Below, piece by piece: positions 1-10,398 of a DNA stretch of 64,000 nt. The DNA is taken from assembly GCA_963745665.1 (NCBI GenBank), contig CAVUYE010000002.1, positions 558,001 through 622,000 on the forward strand. The letters are read 5' to 3'. Numbering within the stretch: position 1 is the stretch's first letter; each line of letters opens with the position of its first letter. The position numbers and the translations under genes were made by a program. The notes beneath the pieces are model-generated. The model worked only from the letters and a program-made list of their open reading frames with translations, searched no databases and had not been told where the DNA came from. Source of the stretch: Bog-473 sp963745665. Its GTDB lineage: Bacteria; Actinomycetota; Acidimicrobiia; Acidimicrobiales; RAAP-2.

Positions 1-168
1 GTGTCCCCCCGTTCACCTCCCGCCGGGATCCCGGCGATGTTCTCATCGACCTTCTCGGTTTCGTGGCCAGGGTAAAGCCATTCGGACCGGCCCGTGCCCC
101 GGAGCCGCTGCGGTTTTCCGCCGCTCGCCCGTCTCCGGGCGGAACGGATCGGCGAGGACGGGTCATCA

Positions 169-756
169 GTGAGCAGCACCGGGGAGCTCAATGACCTGGC
201 CCCCAAGATCGTCGCACTGCACGAGATGCTCGATTCCGCCGGCGTGCCGCACCAGTTCGGGGGGGCCATCGCCCTCGCCTGGTACCGCAACCCACGGGCG
301 ACCACCGACATCGACGTCAACCTGACGTTGCCCCCCGCGGCCGCCGAGCCCATCCTCGGGTTGCTCGACGGGCTCGGCGTCAATGTGACTCCCGAAGATC
401 GGTCCGCCATCGCCCGCGACGGGCAGGCGAGGCTCGACTGGGACGGCTCCTACCTCGACGTGTTCTTCGCCACCATCGACCTCCACCTCGAGATGGCCGA
501 GTTCGCCCGCCTGGTCCGCTTCGGCCCGGTCGACATCTCGATCCTCGCCCCCGAGCACCTGATCGTCTGCAAGGCCATCTTCGGCCGCCCCAAGGACTGG
601 CTCGACATCGCTGAGATGCTCCGGTGGGGCACCGAGGTCGACGCCGTCGGGACGCTCTTCTGGGTCGGTGACATCCTCGGTTTGGAGGCGGAGGCGTACG
701 CCCGCCTCGCCGGCCTCTTGGGGGAAGGGGCGGCGGCCAGCCTCACAGAGCCCTGA
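169..756 (+). CDS. nucleotidyltransferase-fold protein (AbiEii/DUF6036-like)
   Basis: A 195-residue protein from a GTG start that has GAGGAC a few bases upstream; an in-frame GTG at 94 would add 25 low-complexity residues and is less likely. Near the N-terminus it shows a GG-x-ALA turn followed about 15 residues later by TDIDV. This is the minimal nucleotidyltransferase signature seen in AbiEii-type toxins and the related DUF6036 proteins. The segment EHLIVCKAIFGRPKDWLDI matches the conserved lysine and RxKDxxDI helix of the same families. No antitoxin gene is recognisable beside it, although the window begins just upstream, so a partner could lie outside. The substrate is unknown. The family call is reasonable; a role as a toxin is not shown. 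Confidence 0.72.
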   Translation: MSSTGELNDLAPKIVALHEMLDSAGVPHQFGGAIALAWYRNPRATTDIDVNLTLPPAAAEPILGLLDGLGVNVTPEDRSAIARDGQARLDWDGSYLDVFFATIDLHLEMAEFARLVRFGPVDISILAPEHLIVCKAIFGRPKDWLDIAEMLRWGTEVDAVGTLFWVGDILGLEAEAYARLAGLLGEGAAASLTEP

Positions 757-802
757 CCACGTCAATTAGGACGTCGCCGCGGCGGCCCATAGCATCCGGT
801 CC

Positions 803-1999
803 ATGGCAGATCTCATACGCATGGGCGACGACGGCACACTCCAGGTCCCCGACGAGCCCATCATTCCCTTCATCGAGGGCGACGGCACGGGGATCGACAT
901 CTGGCCCGCCGCCAAGCTGGTCCTCGATGCCGCCGCCGCCAAGCACGGCCACAAGGTCGCGTGGAAGGAAGTGCTGGCCGGCCAGAAGGCGTTCGACGAG
1001 GCGGGGAGCTGGCTGCCCGACGAGACCGTCGACACCTTCCGCTCGCACCTCATCGGGATCAAGGGCCCGCTCACCACGCCGGTCGGCGGCGGCATCCGCT
1101 CGCTCAACGTGGCGCTGCGCCAGATCCTCGACCTCTACGTCTGCCTGCGGCCGGTGCGCTGGTTCACCGGGGTGCCGTCGCCCGTGGTCCACCCCGAGCT
1201 GGTCGACATGGTCATCTTCCGTGAGAACACCGAGGACGTCTACGCCGGCTACGAGGTGCAGTCGGGCACCCCTGAGGCCGAGAAGCTCGCCACGTACCTG
1301 CGTGACGAGATGGGCTGGCCCATCAGGGAGCTCTCGGGCATCGGCATCAAGCCGATCTCGCCCATGGGGTCGAAGCGTCTCATCCGCGCCGCCATTCAGT
1401 ACGCGCTCGACCACAAGCGCGAGTCCGTCACGATGGTGCACAAGGGCAACATCCAGAAGTTCACCGAGGGTGCCTTCCGCGAGTGGGGCTACGACCTCGT
1501 GCGCGAGGAGTTCTCCGACGTGGCCGTCGGCTGGGACGACTGCGACGGGAAGCCGGGGGACAAGCTGCTCGTCAAGGACACCATCGCCGACATCACGTTG
1601 CAGCAGGTGCTGACCCGTCCGTCGGACTTCGACGTGATCGCCACGACGAACCTCAACGGTGACTACCTCTCCGACGCCCTGGCCGCCCAGGTCGGTGGCA
1701 TCGGCATCGCCCCCGGGGCCAACATCAACTACGTGAGCGGCCATGGCATCTTCGAAGCCACCCACGGCACGGCGCCCAAATACGCCGGGCAGGACAAGGT
1801 CAACCCCGGCTCGTTGCTGCTCTCGGGCGTGCTCATGTACGAGCACCTCGGCTGGAACAACGCGGCGTCGGACATCGTGCACGCGCTCGAGGCCACCATC
1901 GCCGACAAGGTCGTGACCTACGACTTCGCCCGCCTGATGGAGGGCGCCACCGAGGTGAAGTGCTCCGAGTTCGCCTCGGCCATCGTCGACCGGCTGTAG
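803..1999 (+). CDS. icd: NADP-dependent isocitrate dehydrogenase
   Basis: A 398-residue enzyme that oxidatively decarboxylates isocitrate to 2-oxoglutarate in the TCA cycle. It is the compact homodimeric type found in E. coli and Bacillus, not the 740-residue monomeric type common in other Actinobacteria. Visible signatures are PFIEGDG (residues 22-28), IKGPLTTPVGGG-x-RSLN with the phosphorylatable serine, the substrate arginines in the LRPVR region, and FRENTEDVYAG. Later come HKGNIQKFTEG, NLNGDYLSD (metal-binding aspartates) and the cofactor loop HGTAPKYAGQDKVNPGS; the His-Gly-Thr-Ala-Pro-x-Tyr pattern is that of NADP-using enzymes. The malate dehydrogenase gene lies 80 bases downstream in the same direction, so the two TCA genes are probably transcribed together. 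Confidence 0.97.
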   Translation: MADLIRMGDDGTLQVPDEPIIPFIEGDGTGIDIWPAAKLVLDAAAAKHGHKVAWKEVLAGQKAFDEAGSWLPDETVDTFRSHLIGIKGPLTTPVGGGIRSLNVALRQILDLYVCLRPVRWFTGVPSPVVHPELVDMVIFRENTEDVYAGYEVQSGTPEAEKLATYLRDEMGWPIRELSGIGIKPISPMGSKRLIRAAIQYALDHKRESVTMVHKGNIQKFTEGAFREWGYDLVREEFSDVAVGWDDCDGKPGDKLLVKDTIADITLQQVLTRPSDFDVIATTNLNGDYLSDALAAQVGGIGIAPGANINYVSGHGIFEATHGTAPKYAGQDKVNPGSLLLSGVLMYEHLGWNNAASDIVHALEATIADKVVTYDFARLMEGATEVKCSEFASAIVDRL

Positions 2000-2079
2000 G
2001 AAACGCGCCCGCGCCCAGCGCCAGGAACACCAGAAACAACGTCGGACCCGCACAGATCGTCGGAAAGGACCGTCCCTCC

Positions 2080-3075
2080 ATGGCCAAGCCCCCAGTCCAC
2101 GTCACCGTCACCGGCGCCGGTGGCCAGATCGGCTACTCCATCCTGTTCCGGATCGCGTCCGGACAGCTGCTCGGCGAGGACCAGCCGATCGTGCTGCGCC
2201 TGCTCGAAATCGAGCCCGCCATGCGCGTGCTCGAGGGCGTCGTGATGGAGCTGGACGACGGCGCCTTCCCGCTGGTGCACGACATCGTCGCCACGTCTGA
2301 CCTGCGGACGGCCTTCGACGGCACGTCGTGGGCGCTCCTGGTCGGTTCCATCCCGCGCAAGGCCGGCATGGAGCGCGGTGACCTCCTGAGCGTGAACGGC
2401 GGGATCTTCAAGCCGCAGGGCCGGGCCATCGCGGAGAACGCCGGCGCCGACGTGCGCGTCCTGGTCGTGGGCAACCCCTGCAACACCAACTGCCTGATTG
2501 CGCGCGCCAACGCCCCCGAGGTGCCGGCGGATCGCTGGTTCGCCATGACGCGCCTGGACGAGAACCGGGCCAAGGCACAGCTCGCCGCCAAGGCGGGCGC
2601 CCCCGTGGCCGACGTCACGAACATGGCCATCTGGGGCAACCACTCGGCGACGCAATTTCCGGACTTCGCCAACGCGCGCATCGGCGGCAAGCCGACGGCC
2701 GAGGTGATCACCGACGGCGACTGGCTGCGCGGCGACTTCATCACGACGGTGCAGAAGCGGGGCGCCGCCATCATCGACGCCCGCGGCTCGTCCTCGGCCG
2801 CCTCGGCGGCGGCGGCGGCGATCGACACGGTCGTGAGCCTGCGGAAGGCGACGCCCAAGGGGGACTGCTTCTCGGTCGCCGTGGCCAGCGAGGGTCAGTA
2901 CGGGGCGCCCGAGGGCCTGCAGTTCGGGTTCCCGGTGCAGGCCGACGGCAAGGGTGGATGGTCCGTCGTCGAGGGCTTCGCCCGCGACGAGTTCGCCACC
3001 GATCGCATTGCGTTGACCACCGATGAGCTGCTGGGCGAGCGCAACGACGTCAAGGAGTTGGGTCTCATCGGGTAG
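2080..3075 (+). CDS. mdh: malate dehydrogenase
   Basis: A 331-residue NAD-dependent malate dehydrogenase of the cytosolic type (MDH group 2), interconverting malate and oxaloacetate. The Rossmann glycine motif TGAGGQIGY starts at residue 10. VGSIPRKAGMER carries the active-site-loop arginines, VVGNPCNTN is the cofactor-contacting strand, and the catalytic histidine is in IWGNHSATQFPDF, with the aspartate-arginine relay in TRLDENRAK. The ATG at 2080 follows GGAAAGGAC with normal spacing and matches the family start; the longer upstream frame reads into the icd-mdh gap and is rejected. It follows icd, so two consecutive TCA-cycle steps are probably co-expressed. Confidence 0.97.
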   Translation: MAKPPVHVTVTGAGGQIGYSILFRIASGQLLGEDQPIVLRLLEIEPAMRVLEGVVMELDDGAFPLVHDIVATSDLRTAFDGTSWALLVGSIPRKAGMERGDLLSVNGGIFKPQGRAIAENAGADVRVLVVGNPCNTNCLIARANAPEVPADRWFAMTRLDENRAKAQLAAKAGAPVADVTNMAIWGNHSATQFPDFANARIGGKPTAEVITDGDWLRGDFITTVQKRGAAIIDARGSSSAASAAAAAIDTVVSLRKATPKGDCFSVAVASEGQYGAPEGLQFGFPVQADGKGGWSVVEGFARDEFATDRIALTTDELLGERNDVKELGLIG

Positions 3076-3132
3076 CACGCCCGGCGGCGGGCGTCACCGG
3101 TTGTTCGCGGCCATGAAACCGCGGCGAAACAC

Positions 3133-4733
<1,601 letters not shown>

Positions 4734-4737
<4 letters not shown>

Positions 4738-5678
4738 CGCGTGCGCTGTTGAGCCGGGTTGCCGAGTCCATCTTCTGGGTGGGTCGATACGTGGAGCGGG
4801 CCGAGGGCACGGCACGCATCCTCGATGTCTCGGTGTACCAGGCGCTCGAGCAGAGCGATGTCGAAGGTTCGCTCGCGGCGCGACGCCTCCTGGCGGTCAT
4901 GGGCCTCCCCGACTCAGGGACCGAGACGTTGTGGCTGGCGACCGAGCGGCTGGCCACCGACCCCGACAGCCGGTCCTCCATCGCCGGCGCCCTGGCGGCC
5001 GCCCGGGAGAACACCCGTGCTGTGCGCCATGTCGTCCCGGTGGAGTTCTGGGAGCACATCAACGCCACCTGGGCCGAGCTGCCGTTGCGCTGGGAGACGG
5101 GGCGACGGGCTGGGCCAGCCTTCTACCTGTCCTTCGTCAAGACCCAGTGCGCCGGCATGATGGGCCTGGCCGACACCATGATGAGCCGCGACCAGACCTG
5201 GCTCTTCTTCACCCTGGGGCGATGCCTGGAGCGGACGGACGTGGTGGCCCGCCAGCTGGCCACGGTGGCGTTCGAAGAGGTGTTCGACAGCGGCCTCGTC
5301 ACGCTGCTGCGCTCTTGCGGCGGGTACGAGCCCTACCTGCGCCTCTCCCAGGGCGTCGTGGAACCGGGCCGCGTGCTCGATTTCCTCCTGCGCGACAGGC
5401 TCTTCCCACGCTCTGCCTTCGCCTCACTGACGTTGGCCGAGGAGTGCCTCGACCAGATCGACGCCGGGCGCGAAGGCGCCTGGGACGATGCCCGCGGGTT
5501 GGTCGGCCTCGCCCGAGCCGAGCTGGAGTACTCGTCTCCCGCGAGCTTGTCCCGGGGACTCGAGACCCGGCTGGAGCGGCTGCAGGCCTCCATCTCCTTG
5601 GTGAGTGACGCCGTGACGCGGCGCTACTTCGCCCAGGACCTCCCCCTCCAGTGGCGGCAAGGCGGCGGCGGCGGATGA
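4734..5678 (+). CDS. alpha-E domain protein (DUF403)
   Basis: A 314-residue, mostly helical protein beginning MTRALLSRVAESIFWVGRY, the typical N-terminus of alpha-E proteins, followed by VERAEGTARILD. The helical repeat contains REN-x-RxVR and the conserved FLxLGRxLER-like segment (WLFFTLGRCLERTD). It has no known catalytic motif and is thought to be a partner or scaffold for the ATP-grasp enzyme. Its ATG overlaps the stop of the upstream ATP-grasp gene by four bases, and its own stop overlaps the downstream transglutaminase start by four bases, so the three proteins are almost certainly translationally coupled and made in fixed ratio. Family assignment is firm; biochemical role is unknown. 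Confidence 0.92.
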
Positions 5679-6517
5679 GCCCTACGGACGGCTGGCGGCT
5701 GCGGGTCGCCCACGAGACGCGCTTCGACTACGACGCGCCGGCGCGCTCCTCGTACAACGAGCTCCGCCTCACGCCCCGCACTGAATTGCGACAGACGACC
5801 CTCGAGACGAGGGTGGTGACATCGCCGCCGGCTCCCCAGTATTCGTACCTCGATTACTGGGGTACCCACGTGGTGGCGTTCAACGTCGATCGGAGCCACG
5901 AGGTGCTGACGATCACGGGGACCTCGCTGGTCGACACGCAGCCCTCCACCGAGCCGGACGACTGCACGTGGGACGACGTCGCCGACGCGTCGACGGTCAT
6001 GGCTGACCATCTGTCGCACCACCTCTACACCGCCTCGGGGCCGGCACTCTCCCAGATCGCCCTTGGCTTGCGGTCTGATCGCCCGCTCGAGACGGCGCGA
6101 CGCATCATGGCCACGTCGCACGATGCGTTGCGCTACGCGCGGGGTGTCACCTCCGTGCACACGTCGGCCGATGAGGCCTACGAGGACGGGGCGGGAGTCT
6201 GTCAGGATTTCGCCCACCTGGCGTTGGCGCTGACCAAGTCCGTCGGACTGCCCTCTCGCTACGTGTCGGGCTACTTCCACCCGGATGCGGAGGCCAGCAT
6301 CGGCGAGGAGATCACCGGGGAGAGCCACGCCTGGGTGGAGGTGTGGATGGGCCGTTGGTGGGCCTATGACCCGACCAACGATTGCCAGGTGGGGGAGCGC
6401 CATGTCGCGGTCGGGCGGGGGCGTGACTACGGCGACGTGCCGCCGGTCAAAGGCATCTACGCCGGCAACGCCGAGAACACCATGCGGGTGGCGGTGCGCA
6501 TGGCGAGGGTGCACTGA
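5675..6517 (+). CDS. transglutaminase-like cysteine protease-fold protein
   Basis: 280 residues. An N-terminal beta-rich region (RVAHETRFDYDAPARSSYNELRL in outline, shared by the family) precedes a transglutaminase core. The catalytic triad is visible: cysteine in GVCQDFAHL (about residue 178), histidine in ESHAWVEV and aspartate in YDPTND. Bacterial members act as peptidases or amide-transfer enzymes. Here it closes the overlapping three-gene unit with the ATP-grasp and alpha-E genes, so I infer that it removes or rearranges the amide or peptide the ATP-grasp protein makes. There is no signal peptide, so action is probably cytoplasmic. The ATG is embedded in the preceding stop (ATGA). Confidence 0.93.
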   Translation: MSPTDGWRLRVAHETRFDYDAPARSSYNELRLTPRTELRQTTLETRVVTSPPAPQYSYLDYWGTHVVAFNVDRSHEVLTITGTSLVDTQPSTEPDDCTWDDVADASTVMADHLSHHLYTASGPALSQIALGLRSDRPLETARRIMATSHDALRYARGVTSVHTSADEAYEDGAGVCQDFAHLALALTKSVGLPSRYVSGYFHPDAEASIGEEITGESHAWVEVWMGRWWAYDPTNDCQVGERHVAVGRGRDYGDVPPVKGIYAGNAENTMRVAVRMARVH

Positions 6518-6561
6518 ACCATGGCGAATCCGGAGGGCTGCCGAGGGGGCGAGGCGTCCAC

Positions 6562-7212
6562 GTGCTGACCAGAATGCGGATCTGGCTCACCGACGAGCCG
6601 GGCGCCCTGGGCGCCGTGGCCGCGGAGATCGGTGCCGTGGGTGGCAACGTCGTGGGTCTTGAGGTGCTCGAGCGCGAAGCGGGCGTCGCGATCGACGAGC
6701 TCGTCGTCGAGCTGCCCGACGAGCCGGGGGTGGTCGACGCCGCCTGCCGGGGAGTGCGCAACGTCGCCGGAGCGGGTGTGGAGGAGGTCACCGAGCTGGT
6801 GACGGAAGCAAAGGACCGGGAGGACACGGTCCTTGCCGCCGCCGCCAGCGTCCTGCACGCCACGACGCCGTCTGCCGCCCTGCACGCCTTGACCGGTCAC
6901 CTGATGATGCTGTTCGATCTGACCTGGCTCGCGTTGTCGGACGACGGTCTGCGCACTTTCGTCGAGGTCCACGGCGATTCCCCTTCCGTGCGGTGGGTCG
7001 CCGCCTTTGCGGAGGGTGCGCGCAGCGGTGCCGACCCGGCCCACGACACCACCGGATCGGGCGTCTTCGTCGAGACCGTCCCCCGGACCGATTTGACCGT
7101 CTGTGGCGGGCGCTCCCTGCCGATCAGGCGCCGGGAGCGGCACGAGATCGCGCTCCTCGTCATGGTGACGTCACGCTTCATGGATGCGCTGGCGGGGCGG
7201 ATCATGACGTGA
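6562..7212 (+). CDS. ACT-domain protein of unknown role
   Basis: 216 residues from GTG 6562; an ATG at 6574 is the alternative. The first 75 residues read as an ACT regulatory domain: DEPGALGAVAAEIGAVGGNVVGL is the ligand-binding turn, followed by a second beta-alpha unit. The remaining 130 residues form an alpha/beta region with no motif I can name, possibly GAF-like. ACT domains usually bind amino acids and regulate enzymes or act as stand-alone sensors. It follows the transglutaminase gene by 44 bases on the same strand and precedes a Gfo/Idh/MocA oxidoreductase. The ACT call is solid for the N-terminus only. Confidence 0.72.
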   Translation: MLTRMRIWLTDEPGALGAVAAEIGAVGGNVVGLEVLEREAGVAIDELVVELPDEPGVVDAACRGVRNVAGAGVEEVTELVTEAKDREDTVLAAAASVLHATTPSAALHALTGHLMMLFDLTWLALSDDGLRTFVEVHGDSPSVRWVAAFAEGARSGADPAHDTTGSGVFVETVPRTDLTVCGGRSLPIRRRERHEIALLVMVTSRFMDALAGRIMT

Positions 7213-7253
7213 GTGCTGGGAGGCGGCCGTCGCCAAGCCCTAATGTCCCGGGA

Positions 7254-8318
7254 ATGGTGGGCATCGGCTTCGTCGGGACCGGCCTCATCGCCTGGGCCCA
7301 CGGCCTGAGCATCAAGGCGATGATCGACGGCGGTGTCGTCGATGCCGCCATCGTGGCGGTGCACGACCAACGCGAACGGCGTGCCCGCGGCTTTGCCGAC
7401 GCCCTCGGCGGTGACGTCGTGGACGACGCGGCGGAGGTGGCCCGGCGCAGCGACGTCATGTGGGTGTGCACGCCGACCGCGGCGCACCGTGGTGCGGTGG
7501 ACGAGGCCCTCGGCGCCGGCCGGGCCGTCTTCTGCGAGAAGCCGCTCGACGTGGACCTGGCGCGCGCCACGCAAATGGTCGAGGCGGTCAGCGCGGCGGG
7601 CGTCGCCGCGCAGAGCGGCCTCGTGCTGCGCAGCGCGCCGGTCTTCAGGGGGCTGCGCGACCTCGTGCAGGGCGGGACGCTGGGTGCGCCCATGGCGGCC
7701 GTGTTCCGCGACGACCAGTACTTCCCCATTCAGGGGACGTACGCCTCGCAGTGGCGAGCCGACGCGTCACAGGCCGGGGGTGGCTGCCTGATAGAGCACT
7801 CGATCCACGACCTCGACATCCTGCGGTTCTGCTTCGGTGCTGTCGACTCGGTCGTGGCCCGGACGGCCAACCACGCCGGGCACCCGGGCATCGAAGACCT
7901 GGCCGCCGTCACGCTCTCCTTCGCGTCGGGCTTCGAGGCGCAGCTCACCAGCATCTGGCACGACATCCTGAGCCGCGGCTCGACCCGCCGGCTCGAGGTC
8001 TTCTGCCGCGAGGGCATGGTGTGGCTGGACAACGAATTCCGCGGGCCGCTGCACGTGCAGACCAGCGCGGGGACCGATGTCCGGGCCTGCCCGTCGGCAC
8101 CGTGGGTGGATGCGCTCCCGCTGGCCGACGACGATGTCGGCCTCGCCGTGCGCGCCTACGTCGAGGCCGATCGCGCCTTCCTCGACGCGGTCACGACCGG
8201 CCGGCCCCCCGAGCCCGGGCTCGACGTAGCCCTCGAGGCCCACCGCCTGGTCGACGCCGCTTATCGCTCCGCCGCCGACAGCGGAGCACCGATCGGCGTG
8301 TCGTCAGCCGGAGGATGA
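7254..8318 (+). CDS. Gfo/Idh/MocA-family oxidoreductase
   Basis: 354 residues. The N-terminal Rossmann fold begins VGIGFVGTGLIAWAH. CTPTAAHRGAVDEAL and the cofactor and catalytic segment AVFCEKPLDVDL (the EKP lysine of the family, about residue 95) follow. The C-terminal half contains GGGCLIEHSIHDLDILRF; its G-x-x-x-D-x-x-x-H-like pattern contributes catalytic residues in sugar and inositol dehydrogenases. NAD(P)-dependent oxidation of a sugar or cyclitol is the usual activity; the substrate cannot be told from the sequence. An earlier GTG at 7209 overlaps the preceding gene; ATG 7254 gives the usual family N-terminus. Confidence 0.88.
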   Translation: MVGIGFVGTGLIAWAHGLSIKAMIDGGVVDAAIVAVHDQRERRARGFADALGGDVVDDAAEVARRSDVMWVCTPTAAHRGAVDEALGAGRAVFCEKPLDVDLARATQMVEAVSAAGVAAQSGLVLRSAPVFRGLRDLVQGGTLGAPMAAVFRDDQYFPIQGTYASQWRADASQAGGGCLIEHSIHDLDILRFCFGAVDSVVARTANHAGHPGIEDLAAVTLSFASGFEAQLTSIWHDILSRGSTRRLEVFCREGMVWLDNEFRGPLHVQTSAGTDVRACPSAPWVDALPLADDDVGLAVRAYVEADRAFLDAVTTGRPPEPGLDVALEAHRLVDAAYRSAADSGAPIGVSSAGG

Positions 8319-8381
8319 ATCCGGGGCCGTCCCGGTTGCGGCCCGTCGCTCGGCGTCCAACCGCTCCATAAGGTGCGGGGC

Positions 8382-8888
8382 ATGGATACCGCGTCGCTGT
8401 TGCTCGAGTTCTACGGTCGCGTCCCGCCGCTGGCCGCCGCCGCGGTGGAGAACCTCGACCAGGAGGAGCTCTGCCGTGCCCCTGGCCCGGGGACGAACAC
8501 GATCGGATGGCTGGTCTGGCATCTGGCCCGGGTGCAGGACCATCACGTGGCCGAGCTGTTGGGCACCGAGCAGATCTGGGTCAGCGGCGACTGGGCCCGG
8601 CGTTGCGGGCTCGAGCCCGACCCTTCCAATACGGGGTACGGCCACAGCGCAGAGGAGGTCGGCACGGTCCGCCCGGAGAGCGCCGACGTGCTGCTCGGCT
8701 ACCTGCGCGAGGTGAGTGACCGCACCGCAGCGATGCTCGAGGGATCGACGCCCGCCGACCTCGACCGCGTGGTCGACCGGCGCTGGGATCCTCCCGTGAC
8801 CCTGGGCGTGCGGCTCGTCAGCATCGCCGACGACTGCCTGCAGCACGCCGGCCAGGCGGCTTATGTGCGGGGTCTTCTGGGGTACTGA
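8382..8888 (+). CDS. DinB-fold protein (DUF664, mycothiol transferase-like)
   Basis: 168 residues, a four-helix DinB/YfiT-type protein. The family histidines are visible in LVWHLARVQDHHVAEL (about residues 46-60) and near the C-terminus in DCLQHAGQAAYVRG. Such proteins bind a divalent metal with three histidines and in Actinobacteria often act as mycothiol-dependent transferases or isomerases. The ATG at 8382 was preferred to the GTG nine bases earlier. It ends 10 bases from the convergent acetyltransferase gene. The substrate is unknown. Confidence 0.85.
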   Translation: MDTASLLLEFYGRVPPLAAAAVENLDQEELCRAPGPGTNTIGWLVWHLARVQDHHVAELLGTEQIWVSGDWARRCGLEPDPSNTGYGHSAEEVGTVRPESADVLLGYLREVSDRTAAMLEGSTPADLDRVVDRRWDPPVTLGVRLVSIADDCLQHAGQAAYVRGLLGY

Positions 8889-8898
8889 GTACCGGGCC

Positions 8899-9768
8899 CT
8901 ACGAAGCCGTGGCGTGCGGCGGTTTGGGCCAGCGCACGTATTCCTCGTAGTGGAACACGATCTCGTAACCGAGCCTGTGGTAGACGGATGCACCCATTGG
9001 AGACGCCTGCAACGAGCAGGACGTCGCGCCGTGCGCGAACGCCAGGTTGGTCACGGCCACGGTGACGAGCGCACCGAGGCCCACGCCGCGCGCCGCAGGA
9101 ACCGTGCCGACCCACTGCAGGCTGGCCACCCCGTCACTCTCGTAGACCATGGCGGTCGCAACGGGTTGACCGTCGCGTCGGGCGACCACAATGGACGCGG
9201 CAGGGTCGGCTACCACGGCGGCCAACTCGTCGAACACGTCGAAAAGCACCCCGGGCGGCATGCCGTACGTCGCGTACGCCTCCGCGTTCACACTGACGAA
9301 TTCTCGCACCCCTGCTTCGTCGTCGATGACCCGCATCGTGACGCCGTCGATCGGCGAGGCCTCGGGGAGCGGGGTGCGGCAGATCATCTCGGGCACCGGG
9401 TCGCCGAAGGACTCGAGACCGGCCTCCTCGCAGGCGAGACGGAGGTCCTCGTCCTCGCCGCTGTCGCGCACCTTGACGGTGAAGCCGCGCTGCAGGCCCG
9501 CGAAGAACGCGTCGGCTGCCTCGACGAGGGCGGAACCGCTCAGTGAGTCGTCGGAGCGAAAGGCGCCGTTGGCCACAACGGGTATCCAGGTTCCGCTGGC
9601 GCACAGCACGACGCCGCTACCCTCCAACAGCGCGCCGCGGCTGCCCCAGTGGGTGAGCGCGCGGTTGAAGGCGATCAGGGTGCGATGGCCGAGGTGCGCG
9701 TCAGTCACTGTCGGAGCGGCCCCAGAGCTGTCGGTTCCCCCCAGCAGCCCTCCGTGAAGACTGGTCAT
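8899..9768 (-). CDS. GNAT-family N-acetyltransferase
   Basis: 289 residues from ATG 9768 (the open frame continues upstream without family similarity). The C-terminal 120 residues are a GNAT domain: QWVGTVPAARGVGLGALVT is motif A with the R/Q-x-x-G-x-G/A acetyl-CoA loop, then CSLQASPMGASVYHRLGYE is the motif-B region ending in the typical Y-x-R-LGY. The N-terminal 150 residues resemble the second, degenerate half found in tandem-GNAT proteins. The acceptor substrate is unknown. It is convergent with the DinB-fold gene and shares its strand with the DUF385 gene upstream. Confidence 0.87.
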   Translation of the reverse strand: MTSLHGGLLGGTDSSGAAPTVTDAHLGHRTLIAFNRALTHWGSRGALLEGSGVVLCASGTWIPVVANGAFRSDDSLSGSALVEAADAFFAGLQRGFTVKVRDSGEDEDLRLACEEAGLESFGDPVPEMICRTPLPEASPIDGVTMRVIDDEAGVREFVSVNAEAYATYGMPPGVLFDVFDELAAVVADPAASIVVARRDGQPVATAMVYESDGVASLQWVGTVPAARGVGLGALVTVAVTNLAFAHGATSCSLQASPMGASVYHRLGYEIVFHYEEYVRWPKPPHATAS

Positions 9769-9827
9769 AAGGTCATGATGCCCCACACGGCTGCCGAGTA
9801 ATCGGATAGGACGCGAATGTGGCGACC

Positions 9828-10292
9828 TCAGTCGAGTTCGAAGACGGGGTGGTCCCCGGCCACGGCTGCCCATTCGGCATCGCTGGAGTCCCGCGTCACG
9901 CCGTCGAAGAACATGCCGGTCTCGAACCTCCAGCGCCGCAGGTAGGCACGCAGGACCGGCACGCTGTCGGCCACCGGGACCTCCCTGGCCGTGCAGAGCT
10001 CGCGCCGGCGTCCCAGGATCAGGACCAGGTGCCCTCCGGCGTGGCGCACGTTGCGCACCCACTGGGTCTCGCCGCGGGGGGAGACGAGATAGCGCGTCCC
10101 TTCGATGGTCAGGAGGTTCACCGGAACGTGGTGCAGTTTGCCGGAGTCCCGGCCCCGGTGCTCGAGGACCCGGGAGCCCCAGACGCTCACGCCGAGGCGG
10201 GTCAGGCCCTTGACCACACGATTGAAGACGTTGCGGGTGAACCAGTCGGGCTCCAGGTAGTGGGCCGGCGGGGTGATGCTGGCGGTGGTCAT
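9828..10292 (-). CDS. DUF385 / F420-type nitroreductase family protein
   Basis: 154 residues. The internal pattern EHRGRDSGKLHHVPVNLL, then YLVSPRGETQWVRNVRHAGG, is the split-barrel deazaflavin (F420)-dependent nitroreductase family, whose mycobacterial members include Ddn. These enzymes use reduced F420 to reduce quinones or activated alkenes, or are poorly characterised. The start at 10292 is chosen because GAGGAG lies six to seven bases upstream; two in-frame ATGs further up (10322, 10328) lack such a site. It is divergent from the TetR gene across about 100 bases packed with palindromes, so TetR control is likely. Confidence 0.86.
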   Translation of the reverse strand: MTTASITPPAHYLEPDWFTRNVFNRVVKGLTRLGVSVWGSRVLEHRGRDSGKLHHVPVNLLTIEGTRYLVSPRGETQWVRNVRHAGGHLVLILGRRRELCTAREVPVADSVPVLRAYLRRWRFETGMFFDGVTRDSSDAEWAAVAGDHPVFELD

Positions 10293-10398
10293 CGGGATCT
10301 CCTCACTGTTCGGGGTGGCCATGAACATCGATGTTAATTGTGAACAGTGTTCTTGTCAAGTACTTGTGTTCTCATCCGAGAACGGGCAGACTGGCCCC
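10293..10398. promoter_or_regulatory. divergent promoter region rich in palindromes
   Basis: Between the DUF385 gene and the divergent TetR gene lie several dyads: AACATCGATGTT (10324-10335, perfect), GAACAGTGTTC (10342-10352, perfect around one base), CTTGTCAAG (10352-10360), CAAGTACTTG (10357-10366, perfect), and GTTCTC-N4-GAGAAC (10368-10383). The heptamer GTGTTCT occurs twice, 19 bases apart. I infer operator sites for the TetR protein; which one is the true operator cannot be read from sequence. Confidence 0.6.

Noticed and set aside
3..193. Open frame at the left edge reading PPFTSRRDPGDVLIDLLG and onward
   Set aside because: It overlaps the start of the nucleotidyltransferase gene and becomes arginine-rich; with the window edge so near I could not support it as the tail of a real gene.
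743..2053. Long minus-strand open frames opposite icd and mdh
   Set aside because: They mirror strongly coding plus-strand genes; GC-rich third positions create such antisense frames, and their proteins (His/Val/Asp-rich) match nothing.
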